Shown here piece by piece: positions 1-9,005 of a stretch of 64,000 bases of DNA. The DNA is taken from assembly GCA_012103035.1 (NCBI GenBank), contig JAAVLL010000001.1:966501-1030500 (forward strand). The letters run 5' to 3'. A model generated the notes under the pieces. The model saw only the letters and a program-made list of their open reading frames with translations. It was not told the DNA's origin and did not search any database. Source of the DNA: Brucella oryzae (GTDB lineage Bacteria; Pseudomonadota; Alphaproteobacteria; Rhizobiales; Rhizobiaceae). The position numbers and the translations under genes were made by a program. Positions within the stretch are counted from its first letter, which is position 1; every line of letters begins with the position of its first letter.

Positions 1-2
1 CG

Positions 3-194
3 AACTTGCTCGCCTTCAATGTCGGGGTGGAAATCGGACAATTGCTGGCTCTCAGCATGATCCTCATCGTGATGGGATATTGGCGCGGCACGCGTAGCTT
101 CTGGAAATACGCCTATACCGCAAATGTAATGATGATGTGCGCCGGATTCGTGCTGATCGGATATCAGCTGGCCGGACTGTTCGTAGCTGCCTGA
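3..194 (+). CDS. HupE/UreJ family membrane protein, C-terminal end
   Basis: This is the 3' end of a gene that begins before the window. The frame is open from base 3 to a TGA at 192-194. The visible part carries the HupE/UreJ signature FNVGVEIGQLL at the very start and then two hydrophobic stretches separated by a basic loop (WRGTRSFW), as expected for the last transmembrane segments of this family. Members are small inner-membrane proteins linked to nickel or cobalt uptake in some bacteria; the substrate here cannot be told. The next gene starts 10 bases downstream, so the two are probably co-transcribed. Confidence 0.7.
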   Translation, partial: NLLAFNVGVEIGQLLALSMILIVMGYWRGTRSFWKYAYTANVMMMCAGFVLIGYQLAGLFVAA

Positions 195-204
195 GGAGCT
201 TTCA

Positions 205-988
205 ATGTATAATACTGATCTTCCAAACCGGGCTGACCTACCGACATCGGCCCAACTAAAGCGCTCAACATTTCTTGCTGGACTGAGCGCAATCGCTATC
301 CTGGTCACGGTGGTATTGCCTTCCGAGTACGCGATTGATCCGCTTGGCGTGGGACGCGTCCTGGGGTTGACGGAAATGGGTGAAATTAAGACCCAGCTGG
401 CGAAAGAAGCAGCTGACGATGCTGCCGCCGCCCAGTCTGATGGCGAAACTGCTGAAGCCGCCAATGGCGAGATTAAGGTTATATCTCAACGCCTGGATCG
501 CATCGAAATGATGATCGCCGCCTCGATGGACGGAACGCCCGCTGCTGAACCACAGCGCACATCCTCGCTGCCTGAACAAGCAAAGCCAGCGGCGACTGAT
601 CCGGCACCGACCAGAGAGGTTTGGCAACGTCGATTCAGCAGAAACAACTGCCGCAGTTCCTTCCGTGCCGCCTGTCCGAACGGACGAGGTATCCTTCACA
701 TTGTCACCGGGGAAAGGGATTGAAGTAAAGCTTGTCATGGAGGAAGGCGACAAAGTCGATTTTGCCTGGACGGCAAATGGCGCAGTCGTGAACTTCGATA
801 CACATGGCGACGGAAACGGAAATAAGGTCTCCTATGAAAAAGGCAGAGGTGTCGGAGAAGATTCCGGTGTTCTCGAAGCCGCTTTCACTGGCAATCACGG
901 CTGGTTCTGGCGCAACAGGACAGACAATGACGTAACCGTGACGTTAAAGACGAACGGGGAATATTCAGATCTGAAGCAAGTGATGTGA
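205..988 (+). CDS. Membrane-anchored protein following HupE (one frame break)
   Basis: About 260 residues once the break is bridged. An N-terminal segment with one transmembrane helix (LAGLSAIAILVTVVL, residues about 25-39) is followed by an acidic, Ala-rich linker that is probably coiled coil, and then a compact C-terminal domain (from about base 690) rich in Gly, Asp and Trp. The frame moves by one at 620-622; removing one T from that TTT joins REV to GNVDSAETT. The position directly behind the HupE-like gene suggests an accessory subunit, and proteins called transmembrane anchor proteins accompany HupE genes in related bacteria. The biochemical role is unknown. Confidence 0.6.
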
Positions 989-1082
989 TCAACAGCGTCA
1001 AACGCTTCTTGTGTATGTCTGAAGCCATTGATGATCTTCGACAGGCATGCTGATCATTCCGAGCCGGGATTGTTGATCCGAT

Positions 1083-1124
1083 GGCCTCATCAAGAGGGTT
1101 TCGACCCACTGATGAGGCCGTTTT
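1083..1124 (+). terminator. Rho-independent terminator
   Basis: Perfect 8-bp arms GGCCTCAT (1083-1090) and ATGAGGCC (1112-1119) are followed by GTTTT. It lies about 95 bases past the stop of the preceding membrane-anchored protein and before the convergent pyruvyl transferase gene. Confidence 0.75.
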
Positions 1125-1265
1125 CCCAGGATTAGCGTGTCCTCGCCAGCATTGCATTTTCTGAAGATACGGGTGTGAGCGCGTTAATTTTCTCCAGAAG
1201 AATGTGGTTCTGTTCATTGCTTCGAATGCTAATGCCCACGTTGGCAGCTTTGATCTCCGATTTAA

Positions 1266-2371
1266 TCAAAAATAGTTTTGAAGAAGCCTCTCGAATTGTC
1301 CCTGCAGCCGATCCAAATCGAGTGTTTCGATACGCTGGCAGAATGGTATCTGATTGAATTCCGCCATCAGATAATCGTTCTTGTCATTGTAGCCTATTGA
1401 GATAAGGGGCTTTCCCATTTTCAAAGCGCAGACAATATTATGGTAACGCGACGCGACAACCATGTCGGTTTGCTCAATCTGCTGCATCAGTTGATGCAGA
1501 TCAGTTGTCTCTTCGAAAATGACCGCGCCTTTATCGGTGTCATCCTTACTCATCGAGCCACGGACTTTCTGGGCCATTTCTGAGACGGCTACTTGATCGC
1601 CAATATCACCAGTCAGAAGACGCACTCGAAATCCCCGATCAATCAGATAAATGATGAACCGAGACAGCTTTTCTTGATAAGTTTTATAGATTAGCTCTGC
1701 GTTTGGGTCGTTTTTGTCCAGCCTCGATAGTTCATTACGCCTACGCCTACCGTCTTATGCGCTGTGCTGTCGATCTGATGCATCGGTGGACGCGGCAAGT
1801 TAAATGCAATGTCCGGAAAGACAAAATCGCCCTTTACTTCAACGCCGATTGATCCGAGAAAATTCTTCGTAAATTCATCGCGATAGCTTCGATAGGAAGC
1901 CCCTTTCAACGCTGATCTGGCAAACCGTCGGCTGAAAGGATGATGTAGCGGGCCAGCACCGATGCTTACGAATGCGATTTTAACGCGAAGTAGCCGTGCA
2001 ATGAGGCACCATCGGAAGACCACGAATGGCCACCCAAAGGCTGTATCCTGAAAGTCATCAAGTATTCCCGTTCCTGGAACGACGAGCCATCGTACGCCTT
2101 TCAACGTTCTCATCATTTGGAAAACACTCAAAACGTTCCGGGGACGTCCCGAGTAGTTTGCTGAGTTTACAAAGGAGTGAATTTTGCAGGACCAAGCGCC
2201 CGTGCCAACTCGCTTCGATGCCGTAGCGATCAGCAACGGCACGGGATTGGCGCATATCGAATGTAATTCTACGTCAGGGATTCGAGACTGCAAAATGTCA
2301 ATCATTGCTTCCAGCGAACCGTCGTTGCCGGAATTGCCGGATCCGAATTGGCCTAAAAGTGCAATCTTCAT
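1266..2371 (-). CDS. Polysaccharide pyruvyl transferase family protein (one frame break)
   Basis: About 368 residues. The start is the ATG at 2371 (MKIALLGQFGSGNSGNDGS), preceded at about six bases by AGGAG; reading further upstream gives unlikely sequence. The Gly/Asn-rich N-terminal loop, GTGILDDF, and the late motif VVASRYHNIVCALKMGKP with GYNDK are typical of the CsaB/WcaK family, which adds pyruvate ketals to surface polysaccharides. The frame breaks at a TTTTT run (1711-1715, A5 on the coding strand); one more A joins GWTKN to DPNAELIY. No glycosyltransferases are visible beside it, so it is an orphan here. Family assignment is firm; the acceptor glycan is unknown. Confidence 0.75.
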
Positions 2372-2557
2372 GGTTGCACTCCTATGGCGTGAAAATTCTG
2401 TCGTGGAACTTGTTCGAAGGAGGATCTGTCTGAAAAACGGACAAAAGTCGGCGGATGAGCAGCGCATACCAATGCAAGATGCCCGATCAATAGAGATAGT
2501 CGGAACATGGGAGTGCCTTTGAAAGTGTCTTTTGAACTGGTTCAAACTGACAACAGT

Positions 2558-2905
2558 CTAGGCTCGCGGAGGACGTTTTAGCCTAAATATGGTTTTCGAC
2601 AACGTTACGGTCGGCTCGGCGCTATTGACCGCGTGGCAAGGAGGATCAGACCTGAAACTAATCAATCTTGCCTGTGAGGGAACCTCATGTGAAAGATAGG
2701 CAGAATGTTTGCTGGAAGGGAGATCTGTGCAATCTGCATGGCAGTGTTGGTGAGTATTATCAGGCTCAGGCGCTATAGTTTCATAGCTCGACTTAATATC
2801 AACGTACATAGCAGATGCATACGATGGCTGAAGCAAGGCAATAGCCAAGGCAAGCGCAGTGAAGATTGCACCTTTCAGAAACTGGTTGATGAGTTGAAAA
2901 CCCAT
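2558..2905 (-). CDS. Small exported hypothetical protein
   Basis: A 115-residue frame with a clear signal peptide: a short basic start, the core FTALALAIALL and an ASA-type cleavage site near residue 32. The mature part contains a Cys/His cluster (HQHCHADC), which could bind metal, and a basic C-terminus. I do not recognise the family. The ATG at 2905 sits against AGGA; an upstream GTG would join if the TTTT near residue 3 were one base shorter. The C-terminal third reads poorly and may be out of frame. Confidence 0.4.
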   Translation of the reverse strand: MGFQLINQFLKGAIFTALALAIALLQPSYASAMYVDIKSSYETIAPEPDNTHQHCHADCTDLPSSKHSAYLSHEVPSQARLISFRSDPPCHAVNSAEPTVTLSKTIFRLKRPPRA

Positions 2906-3167
2906 TCCTGTTCACCGACTTCCTGATATCGACGTGTCTAGAATAGGATTAGCTGGCAACTGCGTCGAGACGCGAACGGTTGTAATTACCTTATCCTTAA
3001 GGTGTACCGTCGTTATAAACTAGTTTATTTGAATTGTTTTATGACGCTGCAGAGTGAGTAAACTGATTGTGTTGAGCAATTTTGTTTTATTGAGTTTCAA
3101 AAGAAAATATTGATTGAATGACGCAAATACTCAGTAAACGAGATAATTGCGTCATTCATTTTGCTTA

Positions 3168-3295
3168 TCAATGGCAGTGATAGCCACCCGTTTTATGATT
3201 AGTGTGGCATCCGTTGGCGTCTGTTCCGCCGCTATGTGCCAAGGCCACTCCGGCCGAAAAACAAACAGTATCACCCCAAGCATCAGTTTACGCAT
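3168..3295 (-). CDS. Small secreted YHYH-type protein (one frame break)
   Basis: As written, the frame from the ATG at 3295 (preceded by AAGGGG) gives 47 residues of poor quality. Adding one base to the A5 run at 3257-3261 (T5 on the coding strand) yields a 42-residue protein: signal peptide MRKLMLGVILFVFSAGVALA, then HSGGTDANGCHTNHKTGGYH and a final CH before TGA. This matches short exported YHYH-type proteins with a conserved SGGTD-xxGCH-xxxKTGGYHCH pattern. The Cys/His arrangement suggests metal binding or a disulfide-stabilised fold. Function is unknown. The corrected length is exactly 43 codons with the stop. Confidence 0.6.
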
Positions 3296-3404
3296 AAAAT
3301 CCCCTTCGCGTTCAAGTTGCGTTTTCTAACTTACAACAAGGGAACTAGTCGTCAATGTGATTTCACACGGCAGACTATATATCTTTGTCTGCTCTCAAGC
3401 GGAG

Positions 3405-5181
3405 CTATCCCCAATATTGCTGATAATCTGGGCCCTTCGATTCTGGCTGCTGAGCCTTTTCGGGATGAGTTATAATCACTGGTAACGGTGCAGGAAGATC
3501 GGGCCCGACAATGATTGCCTCACCTTGCGCCAACGATGGAATGAACGCTGCCGCATCACGATCTAGATCGCCGCATGCTCTTTCAATTGTCTCCCGGTCG
3601 CGATCATTGGTTAGGCGGTGTACAAAAAGAGTTCCCAACTGGCTTAGAACGTCGGTCGGGACGTCTCTCGGTCGCTGTGTGGCAATAGCAGCCGTTAGAC
3701 CAAATTTTCTGCCTTCTTTGCAATCAATCCAAAAGCATCCAGTGAGATACGGTTGGTATCATCACCTATAGAGCGTCCCACGAATTGATGAGCTTCATCC
3801 AGGAAGCAAATGAGCGGGCATTCTTTGAATGCTTCTTCTCGTGCTAAATTCAGCAGGTATCGACCGATTGTATTCAGTAATATCTCGCGCGTATTATATT
3901 TAAAACTGACGCGTTCAAACGACAGTAAAAGCGCATTCTGTTTTGGGTCATCGATAAACCTTTTGATGATTTCACATACATCTTCGCCGTCTTCAGAAAA
4001 TAAGCACCTCATTTCTGAAGAGGAAAGATAGTTTTCTATTCTGACGATCAACGAATTACAGAATCCTAGCGCGGCATCATCTACCTTGCCATAAAATCCA
4101 TTAACATTGGCGTCGTAAGAACTATGCTTAACACATTCGTCCCGAATTTGGGCAGAGAGTAGGTGAATATCGAAGTCGCAGAATTGCGAGTCCAGATCGG
4201 AAGAATGATTGATCAGAGCCTTACTAATGGAACTCCGACTTCGCCCAACTTTTATGATCGTTCCACTTTCCCTGATCTCAATGAAGTGGTTTTATCTTCC
4301 AAATATATTGTGTTACCATTTGCTTGTTTCTTAGCGCCAAATTTTTGCGGATCACTTCGTAATAGTGCTGATAATCTGAGGTTTTAATTGCGCTTCGTAA
4401 ATTGGGACCTTGCATCTGAGTGGAAGGCGTCAGAAGGCCGTACAGGTCGGTTTCCGACAGATACTTGTAAGGAAACCTTACAAGCGGGTGCTGCGCATCG
4501 CCTGTCGAGAAACGGTACTCCTTCGCCCCAGCTATTCTACCTTCGAACTCCCCAGTCGGGTCGAACAATATACATTTGCCTTTGAGACGAACCACTTCGT
4601 TAGCAAGTCGCGATAGCGTCCAGCTTTTCCCGCCACCCGTTGCACCAAATATGCCGCAATGTCTGCCAAAGAGTTTTTCTGGCGGGATCTTAATATAAGC
4701 GTCATTCAGTCCAGAAAGGCGTCCCAGCTCGATGAGGCTTTGAGCACCTTTTTCCGTTGCTGTTTCGCCAGAAAGAGCAGATTGGATCGCCGCTGCGAGT
4801 GCGTGTCCTTCCGCTAAATAGACGCTGTCTCCAATCCTAGGCTGGGTGTTGATACCGCGAGAAACCTCTTTCGTCGTTTTATCAATTGTGGCCAATAATT
4901 GAGCTCGGCCTTGAGGATCGGTGACGATTTCCTGCTCCAGTTGACGCTCCAACGCTGAACGTTGTCTCTCAGGAACAACGACATCCGTCAGACGACCAAG
5001 AACTATTGCTGCATCGCAATCAATAAAAGAAAGTCACCTGTAGTACCTCTAGCGAGCCCCGTTGTCCGGAAATGGCTAGACCTAGCGGAACCGTCAGCTC
5101 AACAGACGAGGCTCCCACTCGGGTTACGGTACCCACACGTTTATCGGGATCGATCAAGGCATAATTATTTGTCGCAATCAT
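3405..5181 (-). CDS. HerA-type hexameric ATPase of a SIR2-HerA defence pair (several frame breaks)
   Basis: About 590 residues. The N-terminal HAS-like beta-barrel begins MIATNNYALIDPDKRVGTV (ATG at 5181). Next come a linker (VPERQRSALERQLEQ), Walker A GATGGGKSW (coding bases near 4650-4620) and Walker B ICFLDEAHQFVG (near 3810-3780). The last 77 residues (LFVHRLTNDRDRETIERACG) match the C-terminal region of HerA/FtsK-type motors. The frame breaks near 5030, between 4280 and 4050, and between 3700 and 3640. The ATG overlaps the stop of the upstream SIR2 gene (TAATG), implying translational coupling. Repair HerA normally partners NurA; a SIR2-domain partner instead points to the two-gene anti-phage system, in which HerA assembles with the NAD-hydrolysing SIR2 protein. 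Function is inferred from motifs and pairing. Confidence 0.82.
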
Positions 5182-6520
5182 TATACGCCACCCAGATCTT
5201 CCAAACGCATTAAAAGCCTCTGGCGGTCGGTTTCGCCGGACACAGAAGGAATCGCGTCAACCAGATCTTCAAAGCGCCCGTTAAGGACCGTTAGTCTGTT
5301 GTCCCCTTGCTGGATCAAGCGCATCAGTTTCAATTGATATTTATTGGGTAGAAATTCCTCTGCTTTCAAAGCGTGATCAGGTTGGATAGCATCTAGCTTC
5401 TGTTCTTCAATAAAGCCTGGATCAACAAGTACTAGTTTTAAGGAAAGGTTGGATTCTACGGCAGACCAGATAGGTGAGCTTATATGATCGTCTGCGAACC
5501 CAAAGCCTGCAACGAAAATAGTGGTATCTGGTTCTCTTAACGCAGATTGAAACGCGGCAAACATATCTAAATAAGGCGTCTCGAACGCCTCCTGATACTT
5601 TGTAGACCTCGGATAGATCAACACAGGAGTTAGGTCATTTCCTTCGCCTTTGGCTCGCCGAATAACCGCGCCGTCTGATCTTCTTCTCCAGTCAACGGAA
5701 CCATGCATTTTGTACAAATGAAAGACGCTGTCGATGTAATCGGCCTTTGTGCCAGACGATGATCTTCGTACGATATCTGTTTGAAAATAATCTCTATTGA
5801 AACGTTGTTCGGCGCTGTGCGAAAATCCGTCAATAAAAACAATACCTAGTCGCGCTCCAGCTTCTTCCAGACAAAGATCATAGTTGGTGGTAAAGAGCTT
5901 CACACGCGGTTTCTCAGCACTTCGCTTCGAAAACTTTCTCAGCAAATTCGAATGAGCGGGCAGGGATGTTTTCTCATCCACGAAACCAACTTCGCTCAGA
6001 ATAGCGGTTTCGGCCTTCGAAATGAAATCTGTAAGTACCGAGACTTCGGAATCAAGCTGCTCAAATTGTTCGTCAGTGGCCTTAACGCTTAGCAACTCCA
6101 GCTTCATTTTACAGAGACTGAGCAGCTTTTCGATATTGCCTGCACTTTTCTCTTCCGGTTTAGGTGGCGACATGCCGAGTAATTCTTCGGCAATGTCGTC
6201 GAAGCTTTGACCGTTATTAAGTGTTTCCTTGTCAATTTTATCGCGGACAGCCTTCCAGAGTGTTGCCATGCCGGGGCTTGCCCCTGCCGCTCGAATTCAC
6301 AGCAGAGAACGATGCACCGGACCCTAAGAGAAATATGACATTTGTAGAATTGAAAGCATTGCGAAGCGTCTCTCCGACCTTGTTCTTCGCTCCGGGAATT
6401 GTCCGGCTACTTGGATCGTTAGGATCGGCAGGTTGGTCTTCCCAAGCGAGCCATTTGTCTTCGCGCATATAAAGACGCAAATACTCGGCCATACCCGTCT
6501 TTTTGCCAATACCCGGTCAT
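5181..6520 (-). CDS. SIR2-domain NADase of a SIR2-HerA defence pair (two frame breaks)
   Basis: About 446 residues. The SIR2_2-type fold is shown by the nucleotide loop VIFLLGSGASF (residues 53-63 counted from the Met at 6492), the motif FTTNYD (coding bases about 5900-5872, holding the catalytic Asn) and YKMHGSVDW (about 5717-5690, holding the catalytic His). A second Rossmann-like part follows (TIFVAGFGFADDHI). Such proteins hydrolyse NAD on phage infection. The frame breaks at CCCC 6281-6284 (one G missing on the coding strand), which restores SSGRGASPGMATLW. A second slip at TTTTT 6500-6504 would let translation start at the ATG at 6520, which has a good GGAGG; otherwise the start is 6492. 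It forms an operon with the HerA gene downstream. Confidence 0.82.
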
Positions 6521-6660
6521 GCCCCTCCGATTCGATCACGCAAACTGGACGCCATGTTCCATCATTTATTCAAGCTTAGTAAGAGCTACGATTAGCAATC
6601 AATTTAGCCGTGTGTTATGGCCTGGATAAAAGGGTTGCTGTGCTGATGCATGCTTTCAAA

Positions 6661-6811
6661 GCCCGGCTGCGCCGGGTCCGTTTTCGGCTTGACGCCGATC
6701 GAGACGGCCCTCGGGCCGTCGCTTTGTTGATTAGAAAGACTGAATCGGCTTTAGCATTGATCCACCGCCGTTCAGTCTTTCTAATTTTAACGGAATCCGC
6801 CTAGCGGCGGA
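6661..6811. repeat. Cluster of hairpins between the SIR2 gene and the thyA remnant
   Basis: At least four perfect inverted repeats lie within 151 bases: CCCGGC/GCCGGG (6662-6667, 6671-6676); GACGGCCC/GGGCCGTC (6703-6710, 6713-6720); a 15-bp pair ATTAGAAAGACTGAA/TTCAGTCTTTCTAAT (6730-6744, 6771-6785) followed by TTT; and TCCGCC/GGCGGA (6796-6801, 6806-6811). The 15-bp arm with its T tail could act as a terminator. I see no coding frame here. The rest of the 6521-6931 gap holds nothing else I can name. Confidence 0.65.
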
Positions 6812-6931
6812 TACATACTAGTTTGGAATAGATGCAATGATTCGCTGTTAGTGCGGATCAATGGGCTAGATTGGTGGATGGAAGGCTATTGGAAATGGTA
6901 CCACGCTATAAAAAGTGATGATGTCGGAAAA

Positions 6932-7203
6932 CCGTTCAACATCGCTTCCTATGCAATGTTGACGGTGATGATCGCGCAAGTCGTAGGTCTGAAGCCGGGG
7001 AGTTTATTCATACGTTGGGTGATGCGCATATTTACGCCAATCATTTCGAGCAGGCGCGCCTGCAGCTTACCCGGACGCCAAAGAAATTGCCGACCATGTG
7101 GATCAATCCAGAAGTGAAGGATCTATTTGCCTTCCGTTTCGAGGATTTCCAGCTTGAAGGATATGAAGCTGATCCGACGATCAAAGCCCCGATTGCGGTC
7201 TGA
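6932..7203 (+). pseudogene. thyA: Thymidylate synthase, C-terminal fragment only
   Basis: Similarity to ThyA starts abruptly at [10 protein letters not shown] and runs through [31 protein letters not shown] and IKAPIAV to the natural stop. This is roughly the last 90 residues of about 264. The N-terminal two thirds, including the active-site Cys region, are absent; the sequence before 6932 (for example WWMEGYWKWYHA) is unrelated. A missing G in GGGG at 6997-7000 causes a further frame break of the kind seen throughout. The fragment keeps its usual neighbour folA eight bases downstream. Truncation at the junction with the accessory block suggests insertion into thyA; an intact copy may lie outside the window. 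Confidence 0.8.
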
Positions 7204-7211
7204 GGTGCGCC

Positions 7212-7742
7212 ATGTCATCTAATAAGCCGATAGTTTCGATCATTGTTGCTGCCGCCGAAAATGGTGTCATCGGGCGTGACAACGATATGCCATGGCGTCT
7301 CTCAACTGATCTCAAGCGTTTCAAGGCCCTGACACTCGGCAAGCCGGTTATCATGGGACGACGGACCTGGGAATCCATCGGACGTCCCTTGCCGGGACGA
7401 CCCAATATCGTGATGACGAGGGACAAGGGATTTCAGGCGGAAGGTGCGAGCACGGTCGGTTCTCTCGATGAGGCAATTGCGCTCGGTCAAAAGCAAGCCG
7501 CTGACTTGGACGTCAGAGAGGTTTGCATCATCGGTGGCGGAAGGATTTATGCGGAGGCATTGCCTCTTGCGGACCGCATTCATCTGACGCGCGTTCTGGC
7601 CGAGATCGACGGAGATACGCATTTTCCGGAAATCGATCCGCAAATCTGGCATGTCGTTTCGCAAGAGGATGTCCCGGCCGGTGAGACGGATAGCCACCCA
7701 ACGCGCTATTTCGTGTACGAAAACGTGCTGTGTAAAGCATAG
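7212..7742 (+). CDS. folA: Dihydrofolate reductase
   Basis: Intact, 176 residues. It reduces dihydrofolate to tetrahydrofolate with NADPH, closing the cycle opened by thymidylate synthase. Visible features are the N-terminal strand VSIIVAAAENGVIGRDNDMPW, the catalytic acid in LSTDLKRF (Asp33), GRRTWESIGRPLPGR with the NADPH-contacting arginines, and IIGGGRIYAEALP. The ATG follows the thyA stop by eight bases, the standard thyA-folA order. With thyA truncated, its native upstream promoter may be lost, so folA may now depend on sequences at the junction. Confidence 0.95.
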   Translation: MSSNKPIVSIIVAAAENGVIGRDNDMPWRLSTDLKRFKALTLGKPVIMGRRTWESIGRPLPGRPNIVMTRDKGFQAEGASTVGSLDEAIALGQKQAADLDVREVCIIGGGRIYAEALPLADRIHLTRVLAEIDGDTHFPEIDPQIWHVVSQEDVPAGETDSHPTRYFVYENVLCKA

Positions 7743-7861
7743 TTCACGAATTTTGTCGTCTTCGCGTTGAAAGCGGACCTCCCGATGCCTATAAAACGGA
7801 AACATTAGTTGATGACGGGAGTGGGCAGCTCGCTTTCCCGTCGCCTGGACGAGAGGTGAGG

Positions 7862-9005
7862 ATGCCCTGGAGTAATCAGAATGGTGGCGGCGGCCCATGG
7901 GGCGGCGGCGGCGATAACAACAATAACAACAATAATGGCGGCCCATGGGGACAAGGACCTAAGGCCCACGCGGCGGCGGCAGAACACACCACCTGATCTG
8001 GAAGATATTCTGCGTAAAGGACAAGATCGTCTGAAGCAGGTCTTCCCCGGTGGTGGCAAGGGCGGCAGCAATCGCGGCGTTCTTTTCTTATTGGTGCAGC
8101 TGTTATCGGCTTTTGGCTTTACCAATCTGTCTATACGGTGCAACCGGACGAACTCGCTGTCGAATTGCGTTTCGGCAAGCCGAAGGATGAAGTGTCGGAG
8201 CCCGGCCTGCATTTCCATTGGTGGCCGATCGAAACTTATGAAAAGCGCAGATTGTCGAGAAGCAGATCAATATCGGCGGACAGGGTAATCGGGGGCGACT
8301 CAGGGCTTGATGCTAACCGGCGACCAGAACATCGTGAATGTTCAGTTCTCTGTCCTCTATCGTGTCTCCGATCCGCGTGCTTACTTGTTCAACGTTGATA
8401 ATCCTGATGCGATGGTGCAACAGGTTTCGGAAAGCGCGATCCGTGAAATTGTCGGTCGCCGTCCTGCTCAGGACGTTTTCCGTGATAACCGTTCCGCAAT
8501 TGCATCGAGCGTTCGCGACATCGTTCAGCAGACTCTCGATACTTACAAGGCCGGTATCCAGATCAATGCCGTTTCCATCGAAGATGCAGCGCCGCCGCGT
8601 GAAGTGGCTGATGCCTTCGATGAAGTGCAGCGGGCCGAACAGGACGAAGACCGTTTCGTAGAAGAATCGAATCAGTATTCGAACCAGAAGCTCGGTCAGG
8701 CTCGCGGTGAAGCAGCCCAGCTTCGCGAGGAGGCTGCCGCTTACAAGAACCGTGTCGTTCAGGATGCGGAAGGTGAGGCGCAGCGCTTCAGCTCTGTTCT
8801 GGGTGAATACCAAAAGGCACCGGAAGTGACGCGCAACCGCCTGTTCCTCGAAACCATGGAACAGGTGCTGAAGAGCACCAAGAAAGTTATTGTCGAACCT
8901 GGAAAGGATGTCGTGCCTTATCTGCCGCTGAACGAACTCATGCGCCAGCAGCCACGTCCCGGCGTGAATGCGACCACGACGACCCCGAGCGGAGGTAACC
9001 AGTAA
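7862..9005 (+). CDS. hflK: HflK subunit of the HflKC membrane complex (several frame breaks)
   Basis: About 380 residues. The N-terminus is the low-complexity Gly/Asn/Trp-rich start typical of HflK (MPWSNQNGGGGPWGGGG, then an Asn run). A transmembrane segment follows (LIGAAVIGFWLYQSVYTV), then an SPFH/band-7 domain (VQPDELAVELRFG, LTGDQNIVNVQFSVLYRV) and a charged helical region (EEAAAYKNRVVQDAEGEAQRF). With HflC it forms a large membrane cage that modulates the FtsH protease. Frame breaks fall near 7970, 8085, 8240 and 8290; from about 8307 the frame is clean. Stop and hflC start overlap (TAATG). Confidence 0.9.

Noticed and set aside
3405..5181. Reading the HerA gene as a NurA-HerA repair pair
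   Set aside because: The coupled partner has SIR2 motifs (GSGAS, TTNYD, KMHGS), not NurA nuclease features.
1..7000. Prophage or transposon identity for the accessory block
   Set aside because: No integrase, transposase, phage structural gene or insertion-sequence ends are visible in this part; only the truncated thyA suggests mobility.
7908..7938. AAC/AAT repeat as a microsatellite or phase-variation tract
   Set aside because: It encodes the Asn-rich N-terminus of HflK in a normal frame; low-complexity starts are usual for HflK.
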